A stretch of DNA of 60,534 nt, from the NCBI RefSeq assembly GCF_002835995.1, contig NZ_PJBZ01000046.1, positions 1 through 60,534 of the forward strand, written 5' to 3'. Both the position numbers and the translations under genes were made by a program. Within the stretch, counting starts at the first letter, position 1. Each line of letters begins with the position of its first letter. Source of the stretch: Psychromonas sp. Urea-02u-13. GTDB taxonomy: Bacteria; Pseudomonadota; Gammaproteobacteria; Enterobacterales; Psychromonadaceae. Positions 27,605 through 37,182 of the stretch are shown in pieces. The notes beneath the pieces were generated by a model. The model did not search any database. It saw only the letters and a program-made list of their open reading frames with translations, and was not told the DNA's origin.

Positions 27605-27884
27605 CCCTTCCATTTTTCTTGCTAAAGGAGGACTGATTAGCAAGAGCCGACAGCGAATTATGCGACAGCATAGTGTATGAGCGGGCTAAGCTCTGCGTGC
27701 CCCTTGGAAGTCGGCTCTAAGCTCAACCAGCACAGGGATGTGCTGTTTGAGCTGGTGCGTTTAATCAGTTCTCCTTTAGCAAGATTAAAAAATGGTAGGG
27801 CGGCTTTTCCTTTGGTTACTTTCCTTTGGCCGTCAAAGGAAAGTGACTCGCCGGGAGGCGAAATCACTGCTCAGTAAGTCTAAA
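27605..27884. repeat. Structured repeat B, copy 1
   Basis: It has the same design as copy 2 but with about 54 extra bases in the tip of the first arm (27651-27705, between AGAGCCGAC and GTCGGCTCT). Outer arms are CTTGCTAAAGGAGGACTGAT and its complement with one mismatch. The 3' module is ACTTTCCTTTG/CAAAGGAAAGT and then CGCC/GGCG. Confidence 0.85.
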
Positions 27885-27967
27885 CCAAGACTGGATGAGC
27901 TTGGCGAACTAGAAACTTCGTAACCACATTTTTTGATAAAGAAAACGAAATAACGTGGCTGCGCGAC

Positions 27968-28196
27968 ACCCCTTCCATTTTTCTTGCTAAAGGAGGACTG
28001 ATTAGCAAGAGCCGACAAGGAAGTCGGCTCTAAGCTCAACCAGCACAGGGATGTGCTGTTTGAGCTGGTGCGTTTAATCAGTTCTCCTTTAGCAAGATTA
28101 AAAAATGGTAGGGCGGCTTTTCCTTTGGTTACTTTCCTTTGGCCGTCAAAGGAAAGTGACTCGCCGAGAGGCGAAATCACTGCTCAGTAAGTCTAA
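27968..28196. repeat. Structured repeat B, copy 2 (compact three-way junction)
   Basis: The outer stem 27983-28004 pairs with 28075-28096. Inside it arm 1 is AGAGCCGAC/GTCGGCTCT (28008-28016, 28023-28031) and arm 2 is AGCTCAACCAGCAC/GTGCTGTTTGAGCT (28033-28046, 28053-28066). Two more hairpins follow (ACTTTCCTTTG/CAAAGGAAAGT and CGCC-GAGA-GGCG). No protein is evident. Confidence 0.85.
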
Positions 28197-28261
28197 ATAC
28201 AGACAGGATGAGCTTGACGAACATGGTAGCTATTCACATTCATTTTCATACAAAAAAAGAG

Positions 28262-28581
28262 CCTAGTTCGTCTTCGCTCATCGAGGCGATGACTAACCCT
28301 AAGTCGCATTTATTTCGCCTTGTGGGCGAGTAGCGAATGAACACTGAAACGTAGTTTCAAAGTGTGAAGCAGCATGCTCTCTAAGCCAGTAGAGAAAAGT
28401 CACCAAAAGAGAGCTGGCCCGTGGCGTTTTCTAATCTCGTGTAATCAATCACTTCTCAAAGCACCAGTTCAGACTGGCCATCCATGGCCAGATCTTCACT
28501 TAGCATCGACATCCATGTCGTTACTTGCAGAAGCGCTTAATTCCACAAGGAAAACTAAACGGGATCTGTGCAGCCACTGAG
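28262..28581. repeat. Structured repeat A, copy 2
   Basis: This is the second copy of the 320-bp A unit, almost identical to 27178-27497 (for example AAACCAG versus AAGCCAG and GGGATCCG versus GGGATCTG). It is followed by a third B unit, so the whole A-B block has been duplicated. Confidence 0.9.
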
Positions 28582-28644
28582 CTTTATTAAATAGGAAATT
28601 ATTTCTAAAAAATGGTTTTATTAAAACAACAAAACAAAGTGGCT

Positions 28645-28930
28645 GCGCGACACCCCTTCCATTTTTCTTGCTAAAGGAGGGCTGATTAGCAAGAGCCGAC
28701 AGCGAATTATGCGACAGCATAGTGTATGAGCGGGCTAAGCTCTGCGTGCCCCTTGGAAGTCGGCTCTAAGCTCAACCAGCACAGGGATGTGTTGTTTGAG
28801 CTGGTGCGTTTAATTAGTTCTCCTTTAGCAAGATTAAAAAATGGTAGGGCGGCTTTTCCTTTGGTTACTTTCCTTTGGCCGTCAAAGGAAAGTGACTCGC
28901 CGAGAGGCGAAATCACTGATAAGTAAGCTT
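28645..28930. repeat. Structured repeat B, copy 3
   Basis: Like copy 1 it carries the longer arm-1 tip (same 54 bases). Single-base changes such as GGGCTG for GGACTG and TTAATTAG for TTAATCAG fall within the outer stem. Confidence 0.85.
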
Positions 28931-29009
28931 AAAACAGACTGGATGAGCTTGGCGAACTAGAAACTTCGTAACCACATTTTTGATAAAGAAAACGAAACAA
29001 TGTGGCGCC

Positions 29010-29184
29010 ACAAGTCCTTTCCATTTTTATTGCTAAAGGAGGATTGTTTGAACTGGTGCGTTTAATCAGTTGGACTGTGTAATATTAAAAAATGGGTGGC
29101 CGCTTTTCCTTTGGTTACTTTCCTTTGACCATCAAAGGAAAGTGACTCGCCGAGAGGCGAAACCAATGCACAGTAAGTTTAAGC
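29010..29184. repeat. Structured repeat B, copy 4 (deleted)
   Basis: It retains the ends and the 3' hairpins (CTTTCCTTTGACCATCAAAG, CGCCGAGAGGCG) but has lost arm 1 and half of arm 2. In the 3' hairpin, GCCGT is ACCAT in the loop only, so the stem is intact. Confidence 0.8.
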
Positions 29185-29394
29185 TTAGCGAACTGAAAAC
29201 TACACAGACCCATTAGCGGGATAAACAACAAAACTAAGTAAGCTAGCTTCAAATTCCACCAGCATGCTCAAGTCTAAAATCGTTATTAGATAGACGATTT
29301 TTGTATTTCCTATTGAAGCTTGAGTTACCAATAATAAGCCTAATTAGAAATACAACTCACAGCCCTTTCGGGTCAATAATAGAGAGGAAAATAG

Positions 29395-29562
29395 ATGTTA
29401 AATAAACTCATTATTAGTCTGGTTTTGTTATCCGTGATAATTGCGATATTCACCACGGGTTTGATCAGCGCAGCATTTACCTTAGTGGCTTTTAGCTTAT
29501 TATTTTATTACGTTATTAATAGTGATAATAAAAATAATACACATAAAAAAACGGAGAATTAA
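29395..29562 (+). CDS. Small hydrophobic membrane protein (55 residues)
   Basis: A short frame with AGAGAGGAAAATAG before the ATG encodes MLNKLIISLVLLSVIIAIFT, then a second hydrophobic stretch (SAAFTLVAFSLLFYYVI) and a polar tail NSDNKNNTHKKTEN. It should form one or two transmembrane helices with the tail in the cytoplasm. No family was recognised. The strong ribosome binding site and the clean reading frame argue that it is real. The stop lies in the terminator serving the convergent transporter gene. Confidence 0.65.
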   Translation: MLNKLIISLVLLSVIIAIFTTGLISAAFTLVAFSLLFYYVINSDNKNNTHKKTEN

Positions 29563-29568
29563 TCTCCG
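29544..29568 (-). terminator. Terminator of the YeiH-family gene
   Basis: On the minus strand CGGAGA/TCTCCG with loop TTAAT is followed by a run of seven or more T. It overlaps the end of the small membrane protein gene. Confidence 0.75.
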
Positions 29569-29596
29569 CTAATCAGCTTATCATTTTTCTAAGTAT

Positions 29597-30556
29597 TTAC
29601 ATTACCAGTAGTATATAAGCCAGTGAACTGGTCGAAATAACCACCCATAAACTAATCCCTAATATCATCGGTTTAAAACCCGCAGACTTAATACTTTTAA
29701 TGGTTAATCCCGCGCCGATTAAAAATAAACACAAGACTAACAAACGTTTTGAAACGGTGAATATTTCCTGATAAATCACATCAAACTGTGGCAAGTAATA
29801 AGCAATCGCAATTGCGACACAATAAAACAAGATAAACAAAGGCACTGGAATTTTTTTACTGTCACCTTTAAAAATAAGCGCGCTAATAAACGCCACCGGA
29901 ATAATCCACAACGCTCTCGCAAGTTTCAATGTGGTTGCCGTTTGAAGCGCTTCGTCACCATAGGCTGAAGCAGCCCCCACCACCGATGAAGTATCATGAA
30001 TGGCAATCGCACTCCAAATACCAAAGTCATGCTGACTCATTAAAAGCCAATGCCCGACTAGCGGAAAAACAATCAACGCAATACTATTTAATATAAAAAT
30101 AGTCGCCAAGGCGTGTGATGTTTCATCTGCATTAGCATCAATCGCAGGCGCAATCGCGGCAATCGCACTCCCCCCACAAATAGCGGTACCTGAAGCAATA
30201 AGATGCCCTGTTTTCGGTTTGATGTTAAAACCTTTGGTAAGTGCGGCCCCCAGTAATAACGTGCCAAAAATTGAACAAACAATAATGCCAATATTGTTTG
30301 AACTGACCGTGATCGCTTGCTCTAAATTAATACCAAAACCCAAACCAACAATTGAATAAGCCAACAGTTTTTTAGTGAAAAAGGCCGTATTTATTTGCGT
30401 GGGCACTAACCCTAATGTGGCTAAGGTAAAGCCTAATACCAGTGCGATAGGCGAGGAGATAATTGGGAAAAGACACAATACTGCTAAGCCAAGAAAAATC
30501 ACCAAGCGACTGTTTAATTCTATTTTTAGGTTTGTTTTTGGAACAACGATATTCAT
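29597..30556 (-). CDS. YeiH/UPF0324-family membrane transporter
   Basis: A polytopic inner-membrane protein of about 319 residues starts at MNIVVPKTNLKIELNSRLVI (30556; a frame six codons longer exists). Diagnostic motifs are GFTLATLGLV, SIVGLGFGINL, ASGTAICGGSAIAAIAPAID and SAIAIHDTSSVVGAASAYGD, conserved in the YeiH (putative sulfate exporter) family. The substrate in this organism is unknown. In E. coli yeiH sits beside a LysR regulator; none is adjacent here. Confidence 0.9.
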   Translation of the reverse strand: MNIVVPKTNLKIELNSRLVIFLGLAVLCLFPIISSPIALVLGFTLATLGLVPTQINTAFFTKKLLAYSIVGLGFGINLEQAITVSSNNIGIIVCSIFGTLLLGAALTKGFNIKPKTGHLIASGTAICGGSAIAAIAPAIDANADETSHALATIFILNSIALIVFPLVGHWLLMSQHDFGIWSAIAIHDTSSVVGAASAYGDEALQTATTLKLARALWIIPVAFISALIFKGDSKKIPVPLFILFYCVAIAIAYYLPQFDVIYQEIFTVSKRLLVLCLFLIGAGLTIKSIKSAGFKPMILGISLWVVISTSSLAYILLVM

Positions 30557-30680
30557 GAGTGCCTCATTAAGCATCTATTTTAGTGAGGTGATTATAAGCG
30601 CCCAACATCGTTAAGAATATTTAAAACAATTTAAACAAGGGTTAAAACAAATTTAACCCTGGCTTAAATTAATAGATACA

Positions 30681-30716
30681 AAAAAGCCCGACAACTCACT
30701 AGGAGTTATCGGGCTT
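30681..30716 (-). terminator. Terminator of the chitinase gene
   Basis: On the minus strand AAGCCCGA/TCGGGCTT, extended by AACTC/GAGTT, is followed by TTTTTT. It is a strong stem 86 bp past the stop codon. Confidence 0.9.
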
Positions 30717-30801
30717 ACTATTTCTTATGTTTTTATTCTGTTTTTTATTAAGGCTGTCATTTTAGCTTCAGTATTACAAAACTAAAATGACGCTGTTTAT
30801 C

Positions 30802-33800
30802 TTATAAAGGACAAACAGGGTTCCAACCCGTTACCCAGTTCTCAGCAGAACCAGGTTTTCCGTCGTTACCACCCCAAGCACGTGCCCAAACTTGGCCGTC
30901 TTGAATTGCCATATCACCTTTAGAATAGTTAGCACTATAACCACTTTTCCAAGGTTCAACAGTAGACACATCAATGCCACGCGCTTCACAGCCACCGTCA
31001 GTAATCATTTTCACTTCTGTTTTAGCCGCGAAATCACCTGAGCCAGTTGTAAATACGAATGAAGATGGACCACCACCAATAGGTAAGTGAGCGTCAATCT
31101 TAATCGTATGGCTTGCACCCGGTGCTAGGTTTACAGATGTAGCGAAACGATGGAAGTCGTCTTGCATACCTGGTGCGCCTTTGTTGCCACCGTTGTTAGC
31201 ATGATTAATCAATGTTCCCACTTTCTTAAGGTCTTTACTTAAGTCAGTTGAAGACGGAATGCTAAATGCAATCTTCGAAATAGTTTGTGTACTGTTATTC
31301 GTAAACAACCATTCTGAAGTTTGTGGCCATGCAACACTTTCGTCAGTGACGTAACCCACTAGTGAAACAGTAACATCTAGTTTCTGAGCAGGAAGATTAA
31401 CTAAAGAATCAGTCATGTTCATATCCGCTGCGCCTGCAGTTAATAGAATTTCGTGACCCAATGAAGTTAATGTATTACCCATGAAGTACTCACCGTTACC
31501 AGCAGCACAGTTAGACTCTGGAACAACGTTTTCAGTACGAACGCCGTCTACAATAGCGTAACAGTTATAGTCACCCGCCATTTCCCAGAACATGATACCG
31601 CCTAAGCCTTTATCTGCTACATATTGCGTTTTAGCACGAACCGCTTGCTCGTCTTCAATATTTAACATGACTTTCTTAGTTGGGTTCCATAACCAAGCAG
31701 CTTCAGCATCTTTGTCGTAGAAACGTGTGTACGTGCCTACTAACTTGTCAGCTTCGTTGTTGATTGGATCTAAACCATATTGTTCAGCGTATGTACCAAT
31801 ATGTGCATTTGCTAAGTTTTTAACATGCCAGATTGGGTTTGAACCTGCGCCTAGCTCTGCACCATGTGGGTCAGAATCGTGCCACATGTTGTCGATACCA
31901 ACAGCACCGTTACCACAACCTTGCTCAGTACCTGTACCAGTACCACGTTCACAGTCAGCAGTTTTAGCTTTACCGCCGTAACCGTTTACGCCGCCTTCAA
32001 CGCCTTTCCAACCACGAGTATAGAATGGTAGACCTACGTTAATACGACCAGCAGGTACAACACCGCGGAAGTAATGGAATGCCCAATCAATGTTTAGGTA
32101 ACCGACGTTGCCGTAAGCGTTGTAAACATCAAACAGTTTCATTTCAGGATCTTTACCATTATCGTAAAGAGGACCATTGAAACCAACGACTTCACCCCAA
32201 GAACCAGAGAAGTCGTAAGTCATCATATTGATGAAATCAAGGTATTGACCTGCAGAGAATACTTCCATACCACGTAACAAGTAACCAGAAGATGGCACAG
32301 CTACTGTAAGGTAATAATGAACACCATCTTCAGCAGAGGCGACATCAATCGCTTCACGAAGGTCTTTCATTAACACATTGTAAGAAGCCATTAAGCCGTT
32401 ACGACGTGGGTTTTGCGCTGCGCGATCGTACGGGTTACCGCCATCTTTCAGTGCAGTTGGGTATTCGTAATCTAAATCGATACCATCAAAGCCGTAAGCT
32501 CGAACAAAATCAACAGAAGATTTAACAAAAGCTGCGATACCTGCTTTATTAACAGAACCGTCAGAGTTAGTTGTCATTGCGTAGAAACCACCGTTAACAA
32601 CACGGCCTAAATCATCAATAGGACAAGGACCTGTGTTCATCACACCGTCTTTATCTTTTTGACCCGGCATAGTCCAGTTGTCTTCAGCAACTGGTGCATC
32701 AGTCATCGCACAAGTAGATCCTGTGTTTTCACCCCAGAAACCACCAGTTTCAGCCCAACCACCAACAGAAACCAAGGTTTTAACACCGTTCGCTTTCTTG
32801 TATTTGTTGATTAGGTTTAAGTGACCCTTGTACTTCATGCTTGAATCCATATCGGCATCCGTTGCACCCGGTACATCATTCCAAACCATACCCGTATTTG
32901 GGTTAGTTGGATCAGGGTTATAACCTATTTCAGTTGGGTAAACATTATCACCAATAGAAACACGGTAGTTATTATCGATATGCGCAAACGCGTAGTTAAT
33001 ATGCGTTACTTTATCCCATGGCACATCAGTCGCTAGGTAAGTAGATTGACCGTTTGCACCGTTGCGCCAGTTAGTGAAGTAACCGATGATACGACGAGAT
33101 GTCCCATTGATCTCTTGCTCGATACCGCCTTTTTGGTAAACAGTACAGTAAGGAACGTCGATACCTTCTGTTTTGTATAAACCTTCAGGACGACATTCTT
33201 CATGCGAAGATGGTACAGGGGTTACAACAGGTGTTGGCGTTACAACAGGTGTTGGTGTTACAACTGGCGTTGGTGTTACAACTGGAGTTGGTGTTACAAC
33301 TGCCGTTGGTGTTACAACTGGCGTTGGCGTTACAACGGGTGTTGGTGTTACAACTGGCGTTGGCGTTACAACGGGTGTTGGTGTTACAACGACAGTTTGT
33401 GCTGTCCAAACGCCCCATTTTCCTGTTGTGCCAGGCTCTTGGCCTTTAGTCCACCAGCCAGCAACATAAGTAATACCATTATGCGTTACTTCATCACCAG
33501 TATTGTAAACTGCTGATGCATCCCACATACCGCTACCAACAACAGGTGTTGGTGTCACTACTGGAGTAGGTACTGATGTTGGCGTAATGACAGGAGTAGG
33601 TGTAACTACAGGCGTTGGCGTAATGACAGGAGTAGGTGTAATTACAGGCGTTGGCGTAATGACAGGTGTAGGCGTTACTGCTGGCGTTGGCGTAACAACG
33701 GGTGTTGTGTCATCACAGGTTGCTGATGCCCAAAACCACGTTGCCGAAGAAGAAGGTGTTTCCCAAGTCCCTGGGGTATTTTTTGCTACATAGCACTCAC

Positions 33801-33936
33801 CTTGGTACATAACAACGTCACCGTTGCTTACTTTAGTTTTACCCGGTACAAACTCTGTTGTAGTCGCAGCAAACGCTGACGTACTACCCAGAGCCGCACT
33901 TAGCGCAATCGCTAAGACCGACATTTTCTTATTCAT
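30802..33936 (-). CDS. Secreted multidomain GH18 chitinase
   Basis: This protein of about 1044 residues cleaves chitin outside the cell. The start at 33936 (MNKKMSVLAIALSAALGSTS signal peptide) is supported by AAGGATGG; a longer frame begins 25 codons upstream. Domain order: signal peptide; a carbohydrate-binding domain of ChtBD3 type (VSNGDVVMYQGECYVAKNTP); a TPTPVV/VITPTP linker; a second ChtBD3 (WDASAVYNTGDEVTHNGITY); a second linker; the GH18 domain with catalytic FDGIDLDYEYP (Glu near residue 490) and IIGYFTNWRNG; a region of about 150 residues of unknown fold; and a C-terminal third ChtBD3 (WKSGYSANYSKGDMAIQDGQ). It supplies oligomers to the transport locus at 41-60 kb. Confidence 0.96.
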   Translation of the reverse strand: MNKKMSVLAIALSAALGSTSAFAATTTEFVPGKTKVSNGDVVMYQGECYVAKNTPGTWETPSSSATWFWASATCDDTTPVVTPTPAVTPTPVITPTPVITPTPVITPTPVVTPTPVITPTSVPTPVVTPTPVVGSGMWDASAVYNTGDEVTHNGITYVAGWWTKGQEPGTTGKWGVWTAQTVVVTPTPVVTPTPVVTPTPVVTPTPVVTPTAVVTPTPVVTPTPVVTPTPVVTPTPVVTPVPSSHEECRPEGLYKTEGIDVPYCTVYQKGGIEQEINGTSRRIIGYFTNWRNGANGQSTYLATDVPWDKVTHINYAFAHIDNNYRVSIGDNVYPTEIGYNPDPTNPNTGMVWNDVPGATDADMDSSMKYKGHLNLINKYKKANGVKTLVSVGGWAETGGFWGENTGSTCAMTDAPVAEDNWTMPGQKDKDGVMNTGPCPIDDLGRVVNGGFYAMTTNSDGSVNKAGIAAFVKSSVDFVRAYGFDGIDLDYEYPTALKDGGNPYDRAAQNPRRNGLMASYNVLMKDLREAIDVASAEDGVHYYLTVAVPSSGYLLRGMEVFSAGQYLDFINMMTYDFSGSWGEVVGFNGPLYDNGKDPEMKLFDVYNAYGNVGYLNIDWAFHYFRGVVPAGRINVGLPFYTRGWKGVEGGVNGYGGKAKTADCERGTGTGTEQGCGNGAVGIDNMWHDSDPHGAELGAGSNPIWHVKNLANAHIGTYAEQYGLDPINNEADKLVGTYTRFYDKDAEAAWLWNPTKKVMLNIEDEQAVRAKTQYVADKGLGGIMFWEMAGDYNCYAIVDGVRTENVVPESNCAAGNGEYFMGNTLTSLGHEILLTAGAADMNMTDSLVNLPAQKLDVTVSLVGYVTDESVAWPQTSEWLFTNNSTQTISKIAFSIPSSTDLSKDLKKVGTLINHANNGGNKGAPGMQDDFHRFATSVNLAPGASHTIKIDAHLPIGGGPSSFVFTTGSGDFAAKTEVKMITDGGCEARGIDVSTVEPWKSGYSANYSKGDMAIQDGQVWARAWGGNDGKPGSAENWVTGWNPVCPL
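33225..33394. repeat. 18-bp coding minisatellite, chitinase linker 2
   Basis: About nine imperfect copies of an 18-bp unit (plus-strand GTTGGTGTTACAACTGGC type) encode repeats of Thr-Pro-Thr-Pro-Val-Val. The repetition leaves all frames open on both strands. Copy number is likely to vary. Confidence 0.9.
33543..33709. repeat. 18-bp coding minisatellite, chitinase linker 1
   Basis: About nine imperfect copies encode PTPVIT/PTPVVT between the first two chitin-binding domains. It differs from the other linker in carrying mostly Ile-Thr (ATGACAGG/ATTACAGG) units. Confidence 0.9.
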
Positions 33937-34508
33937 AAATCCATCCTTTGAATCGGTAACCATCCATTGGTCACTCTTGCGTAGAATAGCAAAATCAGAA
34001 TAAGAGTTCATAAATAGATTTCTAAATTGTGTTCCATTTCAAGGTGTTAACTGTATTTTAAGATGAATAAATTGAATGTTAGCCGAGAGTTCCGAGTTTA
34101 ATTGCACAAAAAAACAAACACTTATTGGTTATCTAATTGATATAACAATAGTTTTATAGTAGGTACTATTTATTTTCTGATTTTAAAAATTCCATAATGG
34201 GTAAAATTTTTTTAGATGAAATTAATTTTCATAGCCGATTAGAGGTTTACGTTCAAGCGTTTTCAGCTTGGTTTATATGTATATCTATGCTATTTCAATA
34301 TGTAAAGTCATCAAAGCAACATGGGTATAGTAAACCTTCCACCAGCAATATCATTATGATGGAAAGAATAGTAATAACTCGCTCTCCAGCCAACAAAAGA
34401 TCAAACAAAAAACATTAAAACAATAAACCTTCGATATAAATCAATGACAATTAAATAAATACTCTTATAATCCTCGCTTTATAATTAAATGGAATTAAAA
34501 GTTAGTAT
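33937..34508. promoter_or_regulatory. Divergent region between chitinase and protease genes
   Basis: About 570 bp of AT-rich DNA separate two divergent secreted-enzyme genes, so both promoters should be here. A 73-codon frame at 34197-34418 lacks a ribosome binding site or family match and is probably not real. No clear operator palindrome was found. Confidence 0.5.
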
Positions 34509-37178
34509 ATGGATATATATAAAAAAAAATCACTTGTTACGCTCATATCATCACTCACCCTCTTTGCCTGTGGAGGTAGTGGTGAAAGTGGTACACCGAC
34601 ACCTCTTACAACTCCAGAAGCAGAAACCTCTCTAGAATTAACATCGACGCTTATAGCTCCAGAAGCAGAAAACTCTCTAGAATTAACATCGACGCTTATA
34701 ACACCAGAAGCAGAAACTTCTCTAGCATTAACATCGACGCTTATAGCTCCAGAAGCAGAAAACTCTCTAGAATTAACATCGACGCTTATAACACCAGAAG
34801 CAGAAACTTCTCTAGCATTAACATCGACGCTTACACCTGTAATTAAAATATATAATGAGGCACCTACTTTTAATGATAGAAGTGTCTCTGTAAATTTTAA
34901 TCAACCAGCTTCCTTTTTCTTAAACGCAACTGATACCAATCATGATCACTTAAGTTATCGCATGATCCAGCAGGCCGCTTTTGGCTCGATAGCCTTAAAC
35001 ATGATGACAGAAGAAGTCACTTATACACCCAGTGACGATCAGGTAATAAGCGATTTCTTTATCATTCAGGTTTCTGATGGTGAAATATCAACTGATGCTA
35101 GATTTGATATTACAATAACAGACTCAATCGCTCCCAAAATTCAATTGTTAGATCAAAGTAATTTATTTTCTACGACAGTACCAATCCAAATCTCATTTGA
35201 CGACCTAATTAAAAATTCAAGCATCACTGTGAATGGTGATAATAATGATTGCTCTGGCTCTATTCAGCTTTCACATGATAACTTTTTAAGCTGTGTAAAA
35301 TTACAAAAATATACGACTCCCATTGGAAAAACTGCGACGGATGATTATATAAAAAGCATAACACTGCTCATCAATTCACCTCTTCAAAATAACTCTATGT
35401 ATCAATTGAAATTCAATGAGCAGATTGAAAATTATCATGGTTTATATCTAGAAAGAATAATTTTAAATTATCAAATGATAATGACAACGCCCATTATTAA
35501 CGAAATATCTGCATCAGCTTATTCTAATTCTCGTCGCTGGTTTGAGATCTACAATGGCACAGGTAAAACGATTAATTTATCTGATTACAATTTTATTAGT
35601 AAAGGTATAAATGCAACGGGTAATATTATTGAAAACCATAATTTTTCACTTCCCGCTCAACTAATTGATTCAGATAGTTATGTCATTATACAAGCCCAAG
35701 AGTCCCCAAACTCATCACAAACTAGCGCACAAAACAGTAAACAATTAATAGTCATAGATGATCCTGACTATGCGCCTTACTGGAGTGGACAAGGTTATAT
35801 TGAATTAATTAATAGTGTCGATCAAAGTAGTGTCGATCTTGTTCGTTTTGGTTCTGATACTCAAATATCTTCCGCTCCCTTAATTACAGGAAAAAGTTTA
35901 GTTCGTAGTATCACTCATCAGGATAGTGGAAATGGCAGTGATTGGACTACCACACACTTCTCTACACCAGCTGGTATTAACGATGTTAATGATTGTATTC
36001 GAGATGATGATAATGATGGTATTCCCGATTGCTCGGAGCTTAAAAATAGCACATTCGCAGGGTTACCACTTTACCAATGGGGCGCACGTAGCAATCAAAA
36101 AGATATCTTCATTGAAGTAGATTATATGAAAAGTAATGACCTCGGTATCACACCACAAAAAGAGGCATTACAAAAAGTTAAAGAAGCATTCTCAAATAGA
36201 GGTTACAGCGTGCATTTTGATACAGGCACACTGTATCATCCTGGCGCAGATATTAGCCATGATGACTTTGATTTGAGCGGTGGCAATTCAGTACCTTTTA
36301 CGAAAACAATTAACTTTGCTAAAGAAGCCGGCGTTAGCTCTCTTGTTGATTATAAATCTCAACATATGGATCTGCGTCGTCGTCAAATTTTCTTCTACAT
36401 GTTATTTGCAAGCAGTCAAAATATAGATGGTGAAGCGGGATCATCTGGCTTGGCTGAAATGAATGGTAACGATTCAATTATCAGCTTAGGAAAATGGGGG
36501 CTCAATAAAGATACAATAGAAAACAACAATGCTTTAATCAATATTCAAGCAGCTACCATCATGCACGAATTTGGTCATAATTTAGGCTTATTACACGGAG
36601 GAGATGATGGGATAAACTTTAAACCTAACTACCTCAGTGTGATGAATTACCTGTACCAATTAGATGGACTTGCAAGCCCTGGTAATAATGAAGGTGATCG
36701 TTATTACGGGCATCGTTTTTCTGGCAGTGCTGTATGTGATCAACAATCACTCATTAACGGCCCAAGAAATAACGTTGAACATTTCCTTATAGATTACTCA
36801 AATGGTACAGGTTCTACACTTGACGAAACTCAAATAGATGAGAGCAAAGGATTGGGAAGAACATTCACATCTGGCATCGATTTTAACTGTAATGGCATTA
36901 TCGAAGGAAAAATTGGAGTCCTAGAGATAAATGGCCCTACTTGGGTATTTGAAAACGAGACATGGCTAGAAAAGGAAGTGGTATCGACGATGCACGATCA
37001 TAATGACTGGGAAAAAGTCTCTTTGAAGTTTCAAGATCACTGGCCTGGTAATGCAGGGCAATCTCGATCAGCAATAGTTACCCAGAAAAAGATTGATTTT
37101 ATGCTAATCGATACCCAAAAATTTATCGCAGAGAAAACACCGTCAGATGCATTCTTTAAACGTTTACAAGGCGAATAA
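34509..37178 (+). CDS. Lipoprotein metalloprotease of metzincin type
   Basis: This 889-residue surface lipoprotein (lipobox LFACGGSG) is a probable zinc protease. Parts in order: five 15-residue TPEAETSLELTSTLI-type repeats (about 35-109); Ig/cadherin-like strands (about 115-200); a lamin-tail-like domain (about 325-450, PIINEISASAYSNSRRWFEI); a calcium-loop motif DDDNDGIPDC; and a catalytic region with HEFGHNLGLLHGG (zinc His near 686, HExxHxxGxxH) and a Met-turn SVMNYLYQ. Three His ligands and the Met-turn place it among metzincins. The next gene encodes a small lipoprotein four bases on, perhaps an accessory or inhibitor. The substrate is unknown. Confidence 0.85.
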   Translation: MDIYKKKSLVTLISSLTLFACGGSGESGTPTPLTTPEAETSLELTSTLIAPEAENSLELTSTLITPEAETSLALTSTLIAPEAENSLELTSTLITPEAETSLALTSTLTPVIKIYNEAPTFNDRSVSVNFNQPASFFLNATDTNHDHLSYRMIQQAAFGSIALNMMTEEVTYTPSDDQVISDFFIIQVSDGEISTDARFDITITDSIAPKIQLLDQSNLFSTTVPIQISFDDLIKNSSITVNGDNNDCSGSIQLSHDNFLSCVKLQKYTTPIGKTATDDYIKSITLLINSPLQNNSMYQLKFNEQIENYHGLYLERIILNYQMIMTTPIINEISASAYSNSRRWFEIYNGTGKTINLSDYNFISKGINATGNIIENHNFSLPAQLIDSDSYVIIQAQESPNSSQTSAQNSKQLIVIDDPDYAPYWSGQGYIELINSVDQSSVDLVRFGSDTQISSAPLITGKSLVRSITHQDSGNGSDWTTTHFSTPAGINDVNDCIRDDDNDGIPDCSELKNSTFAGLPLYQWGARSNQKDIFIEVDYMKSNDLGITPQKEALQKVKEAFSNRGYSVHFDTGTLYHPGADISHDDFDLSGGNSVPFTKTINFAKEAGVSSLVDYKSQHMDLRRRQIFFYMLFASSQNIDGEAGSSGLAEMNGNDSIISLGKWGLNKDTIENNNALINIQAATIMHEFGHNLGLLHGGDDGINFKPNYLSVMNYLYQLDGLASPGNNEGDRYYGHRFSGSAVCDQQSLINGPRNNVEHFLIDYSNGTGSTLDETQIDESKGLGRTFTSGIDFNCNGIIEGKIGVLEINGPTWVFENETWLEKEVVSTMHDHNDWEKVSLKFQDHWPGNAGQSRSAIVTQKKIDFMLIDTQKFIAEKTPSDAFFKRLQGE
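34611..34835 (+). repeat. Five tandem 45-bp coding repeats
   Basis: Units start at 34611, 34656, 34701, 34746 and 34791 and encode alternating TPEAETSL and APEAENSL versions of a 15-residue repeat. Units 2-3 and 4-5 are nearly identical 90-bp pairs, so the array grew by duplicating two units together. Confidence 0.9.
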
Positions 37179-37182
37179 TCAT

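Noticed and set aside
27290..28926. Open frames of 66-115 codons in the repeat region
   Set aside because: The same frames recur on both strands only because the DNA repeats. They lack ribosome binding sites and read through hairpins.
33173..33516. Plus-strand frames opposite the chitinase linker
   Set aside because: The 18-bp repeat leaves every frame open. The minus-strand chitinase explains the region.
34197..34418. 73-codon gene between chitinase and protease
   Set aside because: No ribosome binding site, no family resemblance and AT-rich promoter-like composition.
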